DNA from: Flavobacterium sp.
GTDB taxonomy: Bacteria; Bacteroidota; Bacteroidia; Flavobacteriales; Flavobacteriaceae
Length of the DNA stretch: 16,700 bases
Assembly: GCA_023253295.1 (NCBI GenBank)
Contig: JALRGZ010000155.1
Coordinates: 1-16,700, forward strand
Reading direction: 5' to 3'
Every line of letters starts with the position of its first letter. The stretch's first letter is position 1. The notes beneath the pieces were generated by a model, which saw only the letters and a list, made by a program, of their open reading frames with translations, searched no databases and had not been told where the DNA came from. Shown one piece after another: positions 1 to 6,847 of the stretch. The position numbers were made by a program, and so were the translations under genes.

Positions 1-53
1 GGTAAAAGTCTTTTTCCAATATAACCTGTAGCACCAGTTAAGAGAATTTTCAT
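1..53 (-). CDS. NAD(P)-binding Rossmann-fold protein, N-terminal fragment
   Basis: Only the first 17 to 18 codons are inside the window; the gene runs off the left edge. They read MKILLTGATGYIGKRLLP, a beta-strand followed by the Rossmann dinucleotide-binding loop (TGATGYIG, residues 6-13), as in extended or atypical SDR proteins and NmrA/DUF2867-type epimerases. The ATG lies 4 bases after the stop of the SDR gene upstream on the same strand, so the two are almost certainly co-transcribed. The exact subfamily and the substrate cannot be judged from this fragment. Confidence 0.75.
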   Translation of the reverse strand, partial: MKILLTGATGYIGKRLL

Positions 54-57
54 GATT

Positions 58-744
58 TTACATTTTAAAAGTGACTAATCCATAATCCATTTCGAATATT
101 TGTCCCGAAATAGATTTTGCCTTATCTGAAATTAAAAAATCAGCCATGTCAGCTACTTCCTGAGCTTGTAAATAGCCTTTCATAGGATGACGTTCTACCA
201 TATTTTCTTTCATCCTGTCGTTTCTAAGAATGGAAGCAGATAGAGTTGTTTCGGTAATAGTGGGAGCAATGGCATTAATTCTGACAGTCGAAGCTAATTC
301 CGCTCCTAAACTTTTTACTAATCCTTCCACTCCTGATTTTGCTGTAGCGATACTAGCATGAAAAGGCATTCCTAGTTTTGCGGCAACGGTGCTAAATAAT
401 ACAATCGATGGATTGTTTCCTTTTTTTAAAATAGGTAAATACTGTTGAATACATTTTACAGCTCCTAAAACATTAATTTCAAAATCTTTTCTAAAATCAT
501 CCAGACTTAAATTTCCTATAGGTTTTAAATTTATTGAACCTGGGCAATAGATTAAAGTATCGATGTATTCAATTTGCGGAAGCGTATCTTGTAAAACGTC
601 ACCCGAAAAGTGTTTTAGATTTGGATGTGTAATTTCAGGAGTATTTCTACTGATATTATAAATGAAATTATTTTCCAGTTGCTGCAATAAAATAGCATTT
701 CCTATTCCTTTACTACCTCCTATGATTACAATATTTTTCATCAT
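58..744 (-). CDS. SDR-family protein lacking the usual catalytic tyrosine
   Basis: A 228-residue short-chain dehydrogenase/reductase fold, close to the usual 230-260. The N-terminal NAD(P)-binding loop GGSKGIG is at residues 9-15, a CPGS segment (67-70) stands where NNAG normally is, and the conserved Asn of the catalytic tetrad is N91. The active site is unusual. Aligning K136 with the Lys of YxxxK puts Ile at 132 where the catalytic Tyr belongs, and Thr119 falls at the catalytic Ser. The rest of the fold, including the VRINAIAP segment (154-161) and the C-terminal SGQIFEMDYG segment (213-222), is intact, so this is not a decayed gene. The start has two ATGs in tandem (744 or 741). It diverges from the epimerase gene across a 130-base gap and precedes the partial NAD(P)-binding gene. 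It may be a reductase of altered mechanism or a non-catalytic NAD(P)-binding protein; the substrate is unknown. Confidence 0.85.
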   Translation of the reverse strand: MMKNIVIIGGSKGIGNAILLQQLENNFIYNISRNTPEITHPNLKHFSGDVLQDTLPQIEYIDTLIYCPGSINLKPIGNLSLDDFRKDFEINVLGAVKCIQQYLPILKKGNNPSIVLFSTVAAKLGMPFHASIATAKSGVEGLVKSLGAELASTVRINAIAPTITETTLSASILRNDRMKENMVERHPMKGYLQAQEVADMADFLISDKAKSISGQIFEMDYGLVTFKM

Positions 745-840
745 TAAAATTTTAACTGAAAGGTTTTTATCAAATTTTCTACTATAAAGATAATAAATTG
801 TTTAATGATTTTTAATTAATGTTAAACAAAAATATCTTCG

Positions 841-848
841 TATATTTG
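841..848 (+). promoter_or_regulatory. Candidate Bacteroidetes -7 element for the epimerase gene
   Basis: TATATTTG matches the Bacteroidetes housekeeping -7 consensus TAnnTTTG perfectly and lies 26 bases before the epimerase ATG. No convincing TTTG -33 element is seen at the usual spacing. The 745-874 gap must also hold the promoter of the divergent SDR operon, for which only a weaker TATCTTTA match is seen on the minus strand. Confidence 0.5.
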
Positions 849-874
849 AGTGTTGGGTAAAATAAAGTAGTGAA

Positions 875-1789
875 ATGAGAAAGAATGTTTTGATAACGGG
901 AGGGACTGGATTTGTAGGCAGGAATTTAACACAGCTGTTAATAGCTAATGGATATTCCGTGTCTATTTTGAGTAGAAGAAAACAAAATAATACAGAAAAT
1001 GTTTTTTATTATTTATGGAATTTGGAAAAACAAACCATAGAAAAAGAAGCTATTGAAAAAGCGGATTATATTATTCATTTAGCAGGAGAAGGTATTGCAC
1101 AAAAAAGATGGACACAAAAAAGAAAAGCATCTATTTTGTCTAGTAGAATTAATACAGCTCAATTGATTTTTAGTGCTCTTCAAAAAAACGGTAAAAAAGT
1201 AGAGGCCTATCTTTCAGCTTCTGCAGTGGGAATTTATGGGGCTGTAAATGGTCGTGCTATTTGTCATGAAGAAATGCAAGCTGCAAATGATTTTTTGGGG
1301 CGAACTTGTCAGGAATGGGAAGCGGCTGCCAGACCATTTGAAGAATTAGGGATTCGTACAGTAAAGATTCGCACGGGATTAGTTTTAGGTGAAAACGAAG
1401 GTTTTTTAAAACAATTAAATGTTATTTTTAAGTTGAAATTAGGTGCTGTTATAGGTTCGGGAAAACAATATATGCCTTGGATTCATATTGATGATTTATG
1501 CCGAATTTATTTGGAAGCCATCGAAAACCCAATGATGGAAGGTGCGTTCAATGCAGCAATTACTGATGATACCAATAATAAATTGTTTTCAAAATTATTG
1601 GCGAAGATTTATGGTTATAAAATATGGTTGCCAAATGTTCCTGCTTTTATAATTCGTTTATTTTTAGGCGAAATGGCCAAATTAATTCTGACCGGAAGAA
1701 GAATTTCCAATTCAAAAATAAGGGAATTAGGATTTCAATTTCAATTTATTAAGCTTGAAGAAGCTTTGCGCGATTGTATCAAAAAGTAA
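875..1789 (+). CDS. TIGR01777-family epimerase-like NAD(P)-binding protein (YfcH type)
   Basis: A 304-residue protein with the family's usual length and domain order. An N-terminal Rossmann domain carries the GGTGFVG loop (9-15). It is followed by HLAGEGIAQKRW (68-79), the active-site segment SASAVGIYG (114-122) and the substrate-side segment GSGKQYMPWIHIDD (194-207). The last 55 or so residues match the DUF1731 C-terminal domain typical of this family (NSKIRELGFQF, 279-289, then LEEALRD). Members include E. coli YfcH and human SDR39U1; their substrates are unknown. The ATG at 875 puts the glycine loop at the normal distance from the N-terminus. The gene is divergent from the SDR operon and convergent with the YceI gene, ending 14 bases from the YceI stop. 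Confidence 0.92.
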   Translation: MRKNVLITGGTGFVGRNLTQLLIANGYSVSILSRRKQNNTENVFYYLWNLEKQTIEKEAIEKADYIIHLAGEGIAQKRWTQKRKASILSSRINTAQLIFSALQKNGKKVEAYLSASAVGIYGAVNGRAICHEEMQAANDFLGRTCQEWEAAARPFEELGIRTVKIRTGLVLGENEGFLKQLNVIFKLKLGAVIGSGKQYMPWIHIDDLCRIYLEAIENPMMEGAFNAAITDDTNNKLFSKLLAKIYGYKIWLPNVPAFIIRLFLGEMAKLILTGRRISNSKIRELGFQFQFIKLEEALRDCIKK

Positions 1790-1803
1790 GCTTTTTTAGT
1801 AAA

Positions 1804-2349
1804 TTATTTTAATAGAAAGTTGATTTGAACCTGAACGGTTTCAGCCATTTTAGGTTTTATAATTTTAGGAATATTGATATTGAACTCCTTTGGATTTAAA
1901 TTAAAATTAGAAATTAATTCAAGGTCGTTTCCGGATTTTTTAATCAAAACAATTACTGCAATTTCTTTAGATATTCCATGTAAAGTAAGCGTGCCATTTA
2001 CATTGAATTTAGTTCCTTTGGAATCAATGTTAGCTAAATTAAAATCCTTGATTGTTCCTTTGAAAATAGCCTTTGGGAATTTATCACTTTCAATAAAATT
2101 TTCATTAAAATGCTCTTCCATTAAGGCTACTTTAAAATGGAAGCCTCTCATCAAAACTAAACTGGCAATTTCTCCTGTTTTGGTATTTATGATACAACTA
2201 ACAGCTTGATTTGAAGCTTTAACCTCTTCAAATGAAGGAACTGAAGCTTCAAAAATAATTTGACCCGTTTTGGTTATTTTTTTGTCCTGCGAAAAAACGG
2301 TTGTTTTTCCTAAGAAAAAAATAGCTGTTAAAAGGATTAATAGTCTCAT
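1804..2349 (-). CDS. YceI-family periplasmic protein (first paralogue)
   Basis: 181 residues: a signal peptide (hydrophobic 2-18, likely cleaved before Q21), then a YceI-like lipocalin-type beta-barrel. Family-typical segments are FEASVP (33-38), EEHFNENF then ES and FPKAIFKG (78-98) and the LHG turn (123-125). Characterised YceI proteins bind long polyisoprenoid or amphiphilic ligands and often accompany membrane cytochromes. That role is known for the family and not shown here. The ATG lies 6 bases after the stop of the cytochrome lipoprotein gene, so the two form an operon. A second copy with clearly related sequence lies at 4123-4665. The function in this organism is open. Confidence 0.9.
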   Translation of the reverse strand: MRLLILLTAIFFLGKTTVFSQDKKITKTGQIIFEASVPSFEEVKASNQAVSCIINTKTGEIASLVLMRGFHFKVALMEEHFNENFIESDKFPKAIFKGTIKDFNLANIDSKGTKFNVNGTLTLHGISKEIAVIVLIKKSGNDLELISNFNLNPKEFNINIPKIIKPKMAETVQVQINFLLK

Positions 2350-2355
2350 TTGTAA

Positions 2356-2736
2356 TTATTCAGGAAAATTATTGGTCTGCCAAGTGGTAAACTTGTCAAT
2401 GGTGGCCTGAGGTAATCGGGTTCCATCTTTTGGCATTAAGTTAGAATTCCCTTGAGGATATGAAATTCTGGTAATTAAATTATTGCTTTGAATTGCAGTT
2501 TTCACTTTTGCATAAGTATTCAAAGAGATTGTCGCACCATTAGAAGGAGTACTACCATGACAAGAAATACAATTGGACGAAATAATTGAGCTAATTGTAT
2601 TGGTATACGTAATGGAAGTTGGTGTCGGATCTGGATCTGGTGTTGGGTCTGGATCAGAATTAGAGTCACCTCCAGATGAACAGCTACTTAATAGCAATAG
2701 CAAAGCTATTGAAGACAATTTAAAATGAGTTCTCAT
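2356..2736 (-). CDS. Small c-type cytochrome-like lipoprotein
   Basis: 126 residues. The N-terminus is a lipoprotein signal ending in the lipobox LSSC, with acylated Cys at 19. It is followed by a Ser/Asp-rich stretch and a Pro/Asp/Thr linker built from DP and TP repeats (28-40). The remaining roughly 85 residues hold one haem c attachment motif, CISCH (56-60), and a downstream LMPKDG (100-105) whose Met101 is a good candidate for the distal haem ligand. This is a short class I cytochrome pattern also seen in domains of larger Bacteroidetes lipoproteins. The protein should sit on a membrane facing the periplasm or outside and carry electrons; its partners are unknown. It is the first gene of an operon with the downstream YceI gene. 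The haem assignment rests on CxxCH plus Met and has not been checked by structure prediction. Confidence 0.85.
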   Translation of the reverse strand: MRTHFKLSSIALLLLLSSCSSGGDSNSDPDPTPDPDPTPTSITYTNTISSIISSNCISCHGSTPSNGATISLNTYAKVKTAIQSNNLITRISYPQGNSNLMPKDGTRLPQATIDKFTTWQTNNFPE

Positions 2737-2828
2737 GGATTTTATATTTAATTTTTAAGTAAATTTACTAAATAATAGTTGTATATTATTTAAAATCAAC
2801 AGGTTATTTTGTTTGTTTTTTTGAGGAT

Positions 2829-3218
2829 ATGAGAAAAATAATAGGAATAGGAATTTTGGTTTTGCTGCTACTTTCGGTTGGTGGCTATTTTTATGTTTAC
2901 AAAGAACATCGGGATATTTCAACTGAAGCGGAAAGCTATTCTATGGATGTAAAAATGCTGTTTTTAGACTATCAAAACAATGAAGTAGAAGCAGATAAGA
3001 AATATTTGAATAAGACTATTGTTGTGAGCGGTGAAGTGAGTATGCTAAATTTTGAAACACAGTCAGTTGTTTTGAATAATAAATTATTTGCGGTATTTTC
3101 AGAAAAAATTAGAAGTGATATAAAGATAAAATCAAATATTAAACTAAAAGGGCGTTTAATAGGTTATGATTCTCTTTTAGAAGAAATAAAAATGGATCAA
3201 TGTATAATTTTAAATTAA
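2829..3218 (+). CDS. Membrane-anchored OB-fold protein (tRNA_anti-like family)
   Basis: 129 residues: one N-terminal transmembrane helix (about 4-22), then a small all-beta domain. The order (KEHRDI at 25-30, a helix ending near DYQNNE, then NKTIVVSGEV at 61-70 and LKGRLIGYDSLL at 106-117) resembles the Bacteroidetes tRNA_anti-like OB-fold family. Despite the family name, nothing here suggests a tRNA role. With a single N-terminal helix the domain should face the periplasm. The gene diverges from the cytochrome lipoprotein and lies 6 bases before the DUF5777 gene, so the two are probably co-transcribed. GAGGAT sits immediately before the ATG. A weak promoter candidate is TTG (2779-2781) with TTATTTTG (2804-2811). 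The family call is from pattern memory. Confidence 0.75.
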   Translation: MRKIIGIGILVLLLLSVGGYFYVYKEHRDISTEAESYSMDVKMLFLDYQNNEVEADKKYLNKTIVVSGEVSMLNFETQSVVLNNKLFAVFSEKIRSDIKIKSNIKLKGRLIGYDSLLEEIKMDQCIILN

Positions 3219-3224
3219 ACCAAT

Positions 3225-4106
3225 ATGAAAATTAAATACGCTTTCTTTATTTTTTTATTTCCATTGTTTTTACTGGCTCAAAATGATTTATTAAAAGAGA
3301 TTGACGATAAGCCTATGGAAACTACTGAGAGTCCCGCTTTTAAAGCTTTGAAAATTGTAAATTTTGAATCCACAAAATTGATTGGGAAGGGAGATTTTTA
3401 TTTGATTATTTCACATCGTTTTGATTATTTAGATAAAGGGTTTGAAGATTTTTTTGGTTTAGATAATGCTTTTACCCAAATCAAATTTGCCTACGGTATA
3501 ACCAATAATTTTACAATTCAAGCTGCTAGAAGTGGCTTTCAAAAAACTTATGATTTAGGTTTGAAATATTTAATTGTTAATCAACAAAAAGATGGTTTTC
3601 CGGTTGCAGTTGCTTTCTTTAATAGTATAGCAGTTAATACGGAATTAGATAAAGCCAATTATCCATCACTTGATTTTCAGGATCGTTTAAGTTATGTGAG
3701 TCAATTATTGATTTCCAGAAAAGTGACTGATAAATTGTCTTTAGAAATAGCGCCAACCTATTTTCATGAAAGTTTTCTAGTAGAAATTTTGGATAAAAAT
3801 AATAATGTGATTACTCCAAATCCTCAGGATAAAAATCAATTTGCAATAGGAGTTGGAGGTAGATATAAAATTTCCAATAGATTATCAGTTAATATGGATT
3901 ACGGAGCTCATTTAAATAGAGCTAGCCAATCAGTATTTAAAAATCCATTGTCTGTAGGTTTAGATATTGATACGGGAGGTCATATCTTTCAAGTACTTTT
4001 CACTAATTCCAAAGCAATGCATGAAGCTGGCTTTTTAGGTCATACAACGGGGGATTGGGTAAAAGGCGAGGTGTCTTTTGGGTTTAATCTGATAAGAGTT
4101 TTTTAA
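3225..4106 (+). CDS. DUF5777-family outer-membrane beta-barrel protein
   Basis: 293 residues. A signal peptide (hydrophobic 6-17) is probably cleaved between A18 and Q19. The mature part has the marks of a DUF5777 barrel: FKALKIVNFEST (39-50), ISHRF (62-66), FFGLDNAFTQIKFAYGIT (76-93), a run of alternating polar and hydrophobic beta strands, and an ending in GFNLIRVF with a terminal aromatic, as expected for recognition by the BAM machinery. The function of the family is unknown. The gene follows the OB-fold gene by 6 bases and converges on the second YceI gene with a 16-base gap. The setting with a haem lipoprotein and two YceI proteins suggests a role in envelope electron transfer or lipid-ligand handling; that is inference only. 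Confidence 0.85.
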   Translation: MKIKYAFFIFLFPLFLLAQNDLLKEIDDKPMETTESPAFKALKIVNFESTKLIGKGDFYLIISHRFDYLDKGFEDFFGLDNAFTQIKFAYGITNNFTIQAARSGFQKTYDLGLKYLIVNQQKDGFPVAVAFFNSIAVNTELDKANYPSLDFQDRLSYVSQLLISRKVTDKLSLEIAPTYFHESFLVEILDKNNNVITPNPQDKNQFAIGVGGRYKISNRLSVNMDYGAHLNRASQSVFKNPLSVGLDIDTGGHIFQVLFTNSKAMHEAGFLGHTTGDWVKGEVSFGFNLIRVF

Positions 4107-4122
4107 GCAATTTTTTAGATTC

Positions 4123-4665
4123 TTATTGTAAAATACAATTAAGATTCACATTGACATTTTTAGAAATTTTACTGCGTACAATAAAAGGGATGTCAATATT
4201 ATAATCATCGGTGTTTAAACTGAAATTCGACTGTATTGAAATATTATTTTCGGTGGTTTTAGCAATTTTAGCTAGAACCTTGATGTTCTTAGTTTCTCCA
4301 TGAATTGTAATTCTTCCTTTGATGTAATAATCTGTAGGGATGCTATTTATTTTGGAAACAGAAAATTTTTCAATTTGTCCTTTGAATATGGCTTTCGGAT
4401 ATTTTTTACTTTCCATATAATTAGCATTAAAATGATCCTGCATTAGGCTTCTTTCAAAATTGAAAAGTTTAATGTAAACTACAAAAATGATATTACCATT
4501 TTTTGTGTTCAAAAGTGAATAAACCTTATTGTTCTTGGCTTCAACAGCTTCGTAAAAAGGTACGGAAGCTTCAAAAGTGATGATGCCATTAGTTGTTGTT
4601 TTTTTATCTTGAGCAACTATTGGAAGACTTAAAAAAAAGAAAAACAGGAGTAGAATTTTTTTCAT
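4123..4665 (-). CDS. YceI-family periplasmic protein (second paralogue)
   Basis: 180 residues with a strongly hydrophobic signal peptide (Phe/Leu-rich, 4-17, likely cleaved between A18 and Q19), then a YceI barrel. It shares FEASVP (31-36), DHFNANYMES (77-86), YPKAIFKG (89-96) and IHG (121-123) with the paralogue at 1804-2349, in the same order and spacing and with nearly equal length, so the two arose by duplication. It is transcribed on its own from the 198-base gap 4666-4863, which also separates it from the rmuC stop. A perfect 12-base palindrome (CTTAAATTTAAG, 4684-4695) lies just upstream of its start and includes a near-consensus -7 (TAAATTTA). No other element was recognised in that gap. 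Confidence 0.9.
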   Translation of the reverse strand: MKKILLLFFFFLSLPIVAQDKKTTTNGIITFEASVPFYEAVEAKNNKVYSLLNTKNGNIIFVVYIKLFNFERSLMQDHFNANYMESKKYPKAIFKGQIEKFSVSKINSIPTDYYIKGRITIHGETKNIKVLAKIAKTTENNISIQSNFSLNTDDYNIDIPFIVRSKISKNVNVNLNCILQ

Positions 4666-4863
4666 GGCAGCATTAATTTTCTACTTAAATTTAAGAAAAA
4701 GCAGAAAAAAATCCTAATAAAACAAGAGTTAAGAATAGGTTAAATATATTTTTTTGTATATAGTAATTCTAAGTAGAAAATAATGGTGCAACTGTCAGTT
4801 TGTACATTGAAAAATATAGATAAAAGCGCTTCAGAAATTTATGATTTTACCATTAGTGCTGTT

Positions 4864-6231
4864 TTATTCAATAAGATTGTCATCTTTTTTAGCTCGGGCG
4901 ATAATACTATCAGGAAGGGCTTTTTTTGCCTTGGCCCCCATTTTTTTTAGTTTTTCAACTCGGGTAATAAGATTTCCACTTCCATCAACCAGTTTGTTCA
5001 TGGCACCCGCATATTCCACTTTAGTTTCGTCTATTTTTTTTCCTATTTTAATTAAATCGGCAACAAAACCTTCGAACTTATCATATAAAGCTCCTGCCTG
5101 ACGTGCAATTTCCAAGGCATTTTCCTGTTGTTTTTGATTCGTCCACATGCTGTCAATAGTACGTAATGTGGCTAACAAGGTTGCAGGAGTTACAATTACA
5201 ATATTTTTTTCAAAAGCTTTATTGTACAATGAAGTGTCTTCGTTTAAAGCAATAGCAAAGGCTGGTTCGATTGGAATAAAAAGTAATACAAAATCAGGAC
5301 TTTCAATTTGGTACAAATCCTGATAGTTTTTGTTGCCTAATTGCTCCACATGACGTTTGATAGAATTAACGTGTTCTTTTAAATAGGCATTTTTAGTATC
5401 TTCTTCGTCCTCATTAATGTATTTTTCATAAGCCGTCAGAGAAACTTTAGAATCGACAATCATTTTTTTACCATCAGGCAAATTAATGACCACATCGGGC
5501 ATCACACGATTTCCTTCATCTGTAACAAAACTTTGTTGTACTTCGTATTCACGTCCTTTTTCTAAACCAGACTTTTCTAAAACACGCTCTAGAACTAATT
5601 CACCCCAATTTCCCTGCATTTTACTGTCGCCTTTTAAGGCTTTTGTCAAATTCAGGGTTTCTTTGCTCATTTGGATATTCATTTCGCGTAAGCCAAGAAT
5701 TTGTTGACGTAAAGCCGCATGATAATCGATACTTTCTTTGTGGGTATCTTCAACTTTCTTTTCGAATAACTGAATTTTATCCTGAAGAGGTGTCAGGATG
5801 TTTTTCATGTTTTCTTTATTCTGTTCTGTAAATTTATTCGACTTTTCGTCCAGAATTTTATTGGCTAAATTTTCGAATTCTTTGGTGAATTTTTCCTGAA
5901 GTTTTTCAACTTCGTCTTTTTGCTCTTTGTTGCGTTCCCAAAGATTATCAAAATCAACTTCCTTTTTAGAAAGTTGGATTGCCAGACTGTCTTTTTCAGT
6001 TCGGATAGCTTCTTTTTCCTGATTGCTTGCAGCTAATTGTTTTTCGAAATTGATTTTTTCATTCGAAAATTGCTCTTTCAGTTGTTCGATTTGGGCTTGG
6101 AATGCTATTAATTTTTCTTCTAAACTTGTTTTTTCAGATTGAAAATGGGCCGAAAAAAGAAGTTTTCCAATGTAAATACCAATTGCGAGTGCAACGATAA
6201 ACGATAATAAAAGCGAGAACATATTGAACAT
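4864..6231 (-). CDS. rmuC: RmuC-family DNA recombination protein
   Basis: 455 residues: an N-terminal transmembrane helix (5-23), a long Glu/Lys-rich coiled coil (about 32-165), then the RmuC domain. Family motifs are GNWGELVLERVLEKSGL (207-223), the nuclease-like core PDVVINLPDGKK then VDSKV with D246, D260 and K262 resembling PD-(D/E)xK, and LLFIPIEPAFAIAL (316-329). The C-terminal helix includes DETKVEYAGAMNKL and LVDGSGNLITR. RmuC limits inversions at short inverted repeats in E. coli; the nuclease activity is inferred from the fold. Single gene, minus strand, with its own promoter candidate at 6257-6284. The ATG at 6231 was preferred over the in-frame ATG three codons later because it sits at a normal distance from that promoter and both leave the helix intact. 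Confidence 0.93.
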   Translation of the reverse strand: MFNMFSLLLSFIVALAIGIYIGKLLFSAHFQSEKTSLEEKLIAFQAQIEQLKEQFSNEKINFEKQLAASNQEKEAIRTEKDSLAIQLSKKEVDFDNLWERNKEQKDEVEKLQEKFTKEFENLANKILDEKSNKFTEQNKENMKNILTPLQDKIQLFEKKVEDTHKESIDYHAALRQQILGLREMNIQMSKETLNLTKALKGDSKMQGNWGELVLERVLEKSGLEKGREYEVQQSFVTDEGNRVMPDVVINLPDGKKMIVDSKVSLTAYEKYINEDEEDTKNAYLKEHVNSIKRHVEQLGNKNYQDLYQIESPDFVLLFIPIEPAFAIALNEDTSLYNKAFEKNIVIVTPATLLATLRTIDSMWTNQKQQENALEIARQAGALYDKFEGFVADLIKIGKKIDETKVEYAGAMNKLVDGSGNLITRVEKLKKMGAKAKKALPDSIIARAKKDDNLIE

Positions 6232-6256
6232 AAGTACGGTTTAAAAGTGAAGTAAG

Positions 6257-6284
6257 CAAAAATAAAGAATAGTACCGATTTAAA
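6257..6284 (-). promoter_or_regulatory. Candidate promoter of rmuC
   Basis: On the minus strand TATTTTTG (6257-6264) matches the -7 consensus TAnnTTTG exactly. TTTA (6281-6284), 16 bases upstream, is a one-mismatch -33 element at slightly short spacing. Transcription would start near 6250, about 20 bases before the rmuC ATG. A 17-base direct repeat flanks and overlaps this promoter (see findings). Confidence 0.5.
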
Positions 6285-6379
6285 GTGTTTTTTTATTGAA
6301 TGGAAGAAGTTTTTTTTAAGATTTTATACGCAACCTTTTTTAGGTTTCTAACTCTATTTAGTATCAAGCCTTTATCGCT

Positions 6380-6787
6380 ATGAGAAATGTTAGTTTGTTT
6401 TTATTAATTGGTTTTGTGTTTTTTCTTTCATTCTGTTCGCTAAAGAATGAAGATAATACAATTAACGAACATAGTATTATTGGTACCTGGTATTGGCAGG
6501 AATCAAGAGGCGGAATAAAGGGTAGTGAAATTATTACTCCTGAAAGTACAGGGGTTGCGGTTAGATTGGTTTTTGGAACAAATAAAAAAGTAACTGTTTT
6601 TACTAATGGAGTGGAAACAGGAACTTATACTTACACAATTAAAATGGGGAAAAGTATTTTTGATAATGAACTTCATTATTTGTTGAATTTTAACGAGATG
6701 AGCTATGTAATTTGGAAAATTGATGATGAAGAAATGACTATTCAGGATAATTTTGTTGACGGTTATGTTTTGACTTATAGCAACTAA
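6380..6787 (+). CDS. Small lipocalin-like lipoprotein
   Basis: 135 residues. The N-terminus is a hydrophobic signal ending LSFC with Cys19; Phe at -1 is unusual for a lipobox, so lipidation is likely but not certain. The mature part begins after a short polar linker with IIGTWYWQES (33-42), the GxW signature of lipocalin-like domains. It continues as short beta strands (VAVRLVFG, KVTVFTNG, TYTYTIK, LHYLLNF, SYVIWKID). Similar small lipoproteins are common in Bacteroidetes and most have no known ligand. It lies 60 bases upstream of the sigma factor on the same strand, but a separate -7 element precedes the sigma gene, so co-transcription is uncertain. The 148-base gap upstream holds the rmuC promoter; no clear plus-strand promoter was seen there. 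Confidence 0.75.
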   Translation: MRNVSLFLLIGFVFFLSFCSLKNEDNTINEHSIIGTWYWQESRGGIKGSEIITPESTGVAVRLVFGTNKKVTVFTNGVETGTYTYTIKMGKSIFDNELHYLLNFNEMSYVIWKIDDEEMTIQDNFVDGYVLTYSN

Positions 6788-6808
6788 TTTAAATAGTTTA
6801 AGAATGCT

Positions 6809-6816
6809 TAAATTTG
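6809..6816 (+). promoter_or_regulatory. Candidate -7 element for the sigma factor operon
   Basis: TAAATTTG matches TAnnTTTG exactly and lies 32 bases before the proposed TTG start of the sigma factor gene. No TTTG -33 element is seen at 17-23 bases upstream, so the call rests on the -7 motif and position alone. Confidence 0.45.
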
Positions 6817-6847
6817 TTTACGTCAAATTATTTTAAGAATAATTTTT

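Noticed and set aside
1781..1797. AAAAAG/CTTTTT stem at the end of the epimerase gene as a terminator
   Set aside because: The stem is almost all A-T, overlaps the stop codon and would be very unstable.
1874..2209. Open plus-strand frame of 111 codons antisense to the first YceI gene
   Set aside because: It mirrors the codon pattern of the real minus-strand gene, which has a signal peptide and family motifs; the antisense product resembles no known protein.
2630..2660. Tandem GGATCT-like repeats, considered as a mobile or regulatory repeat
   Set aside because: They are in frame and encode the DP/TP stalk of the cytochrome lipoprotein, so they are explained by the protein.
4125..4139. Small hairpin ATTGTA-AAA-TACAAT at the end of the second YceI gene, considered as a bidirectional terminator
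   Set aside because: The stem has only 6 AT-rich base pairs, lies inside the coding sequence and has no T-run.
4841..5101. Open plus-strand frame opposite the 3' end of rmuC
   Set aside because: Its Ser/Phe-rich product is typical of antisense translation of Lys/Glu-rich coding sequence, and rmuC is well supported.
6332..6346. AACCT-TTTTT-AGGTT hairpin upstream of the lipocalin-like gene
   Set aside because: A 5-base stem in AT-rich DNA is expected by chance, and no T-run follows.
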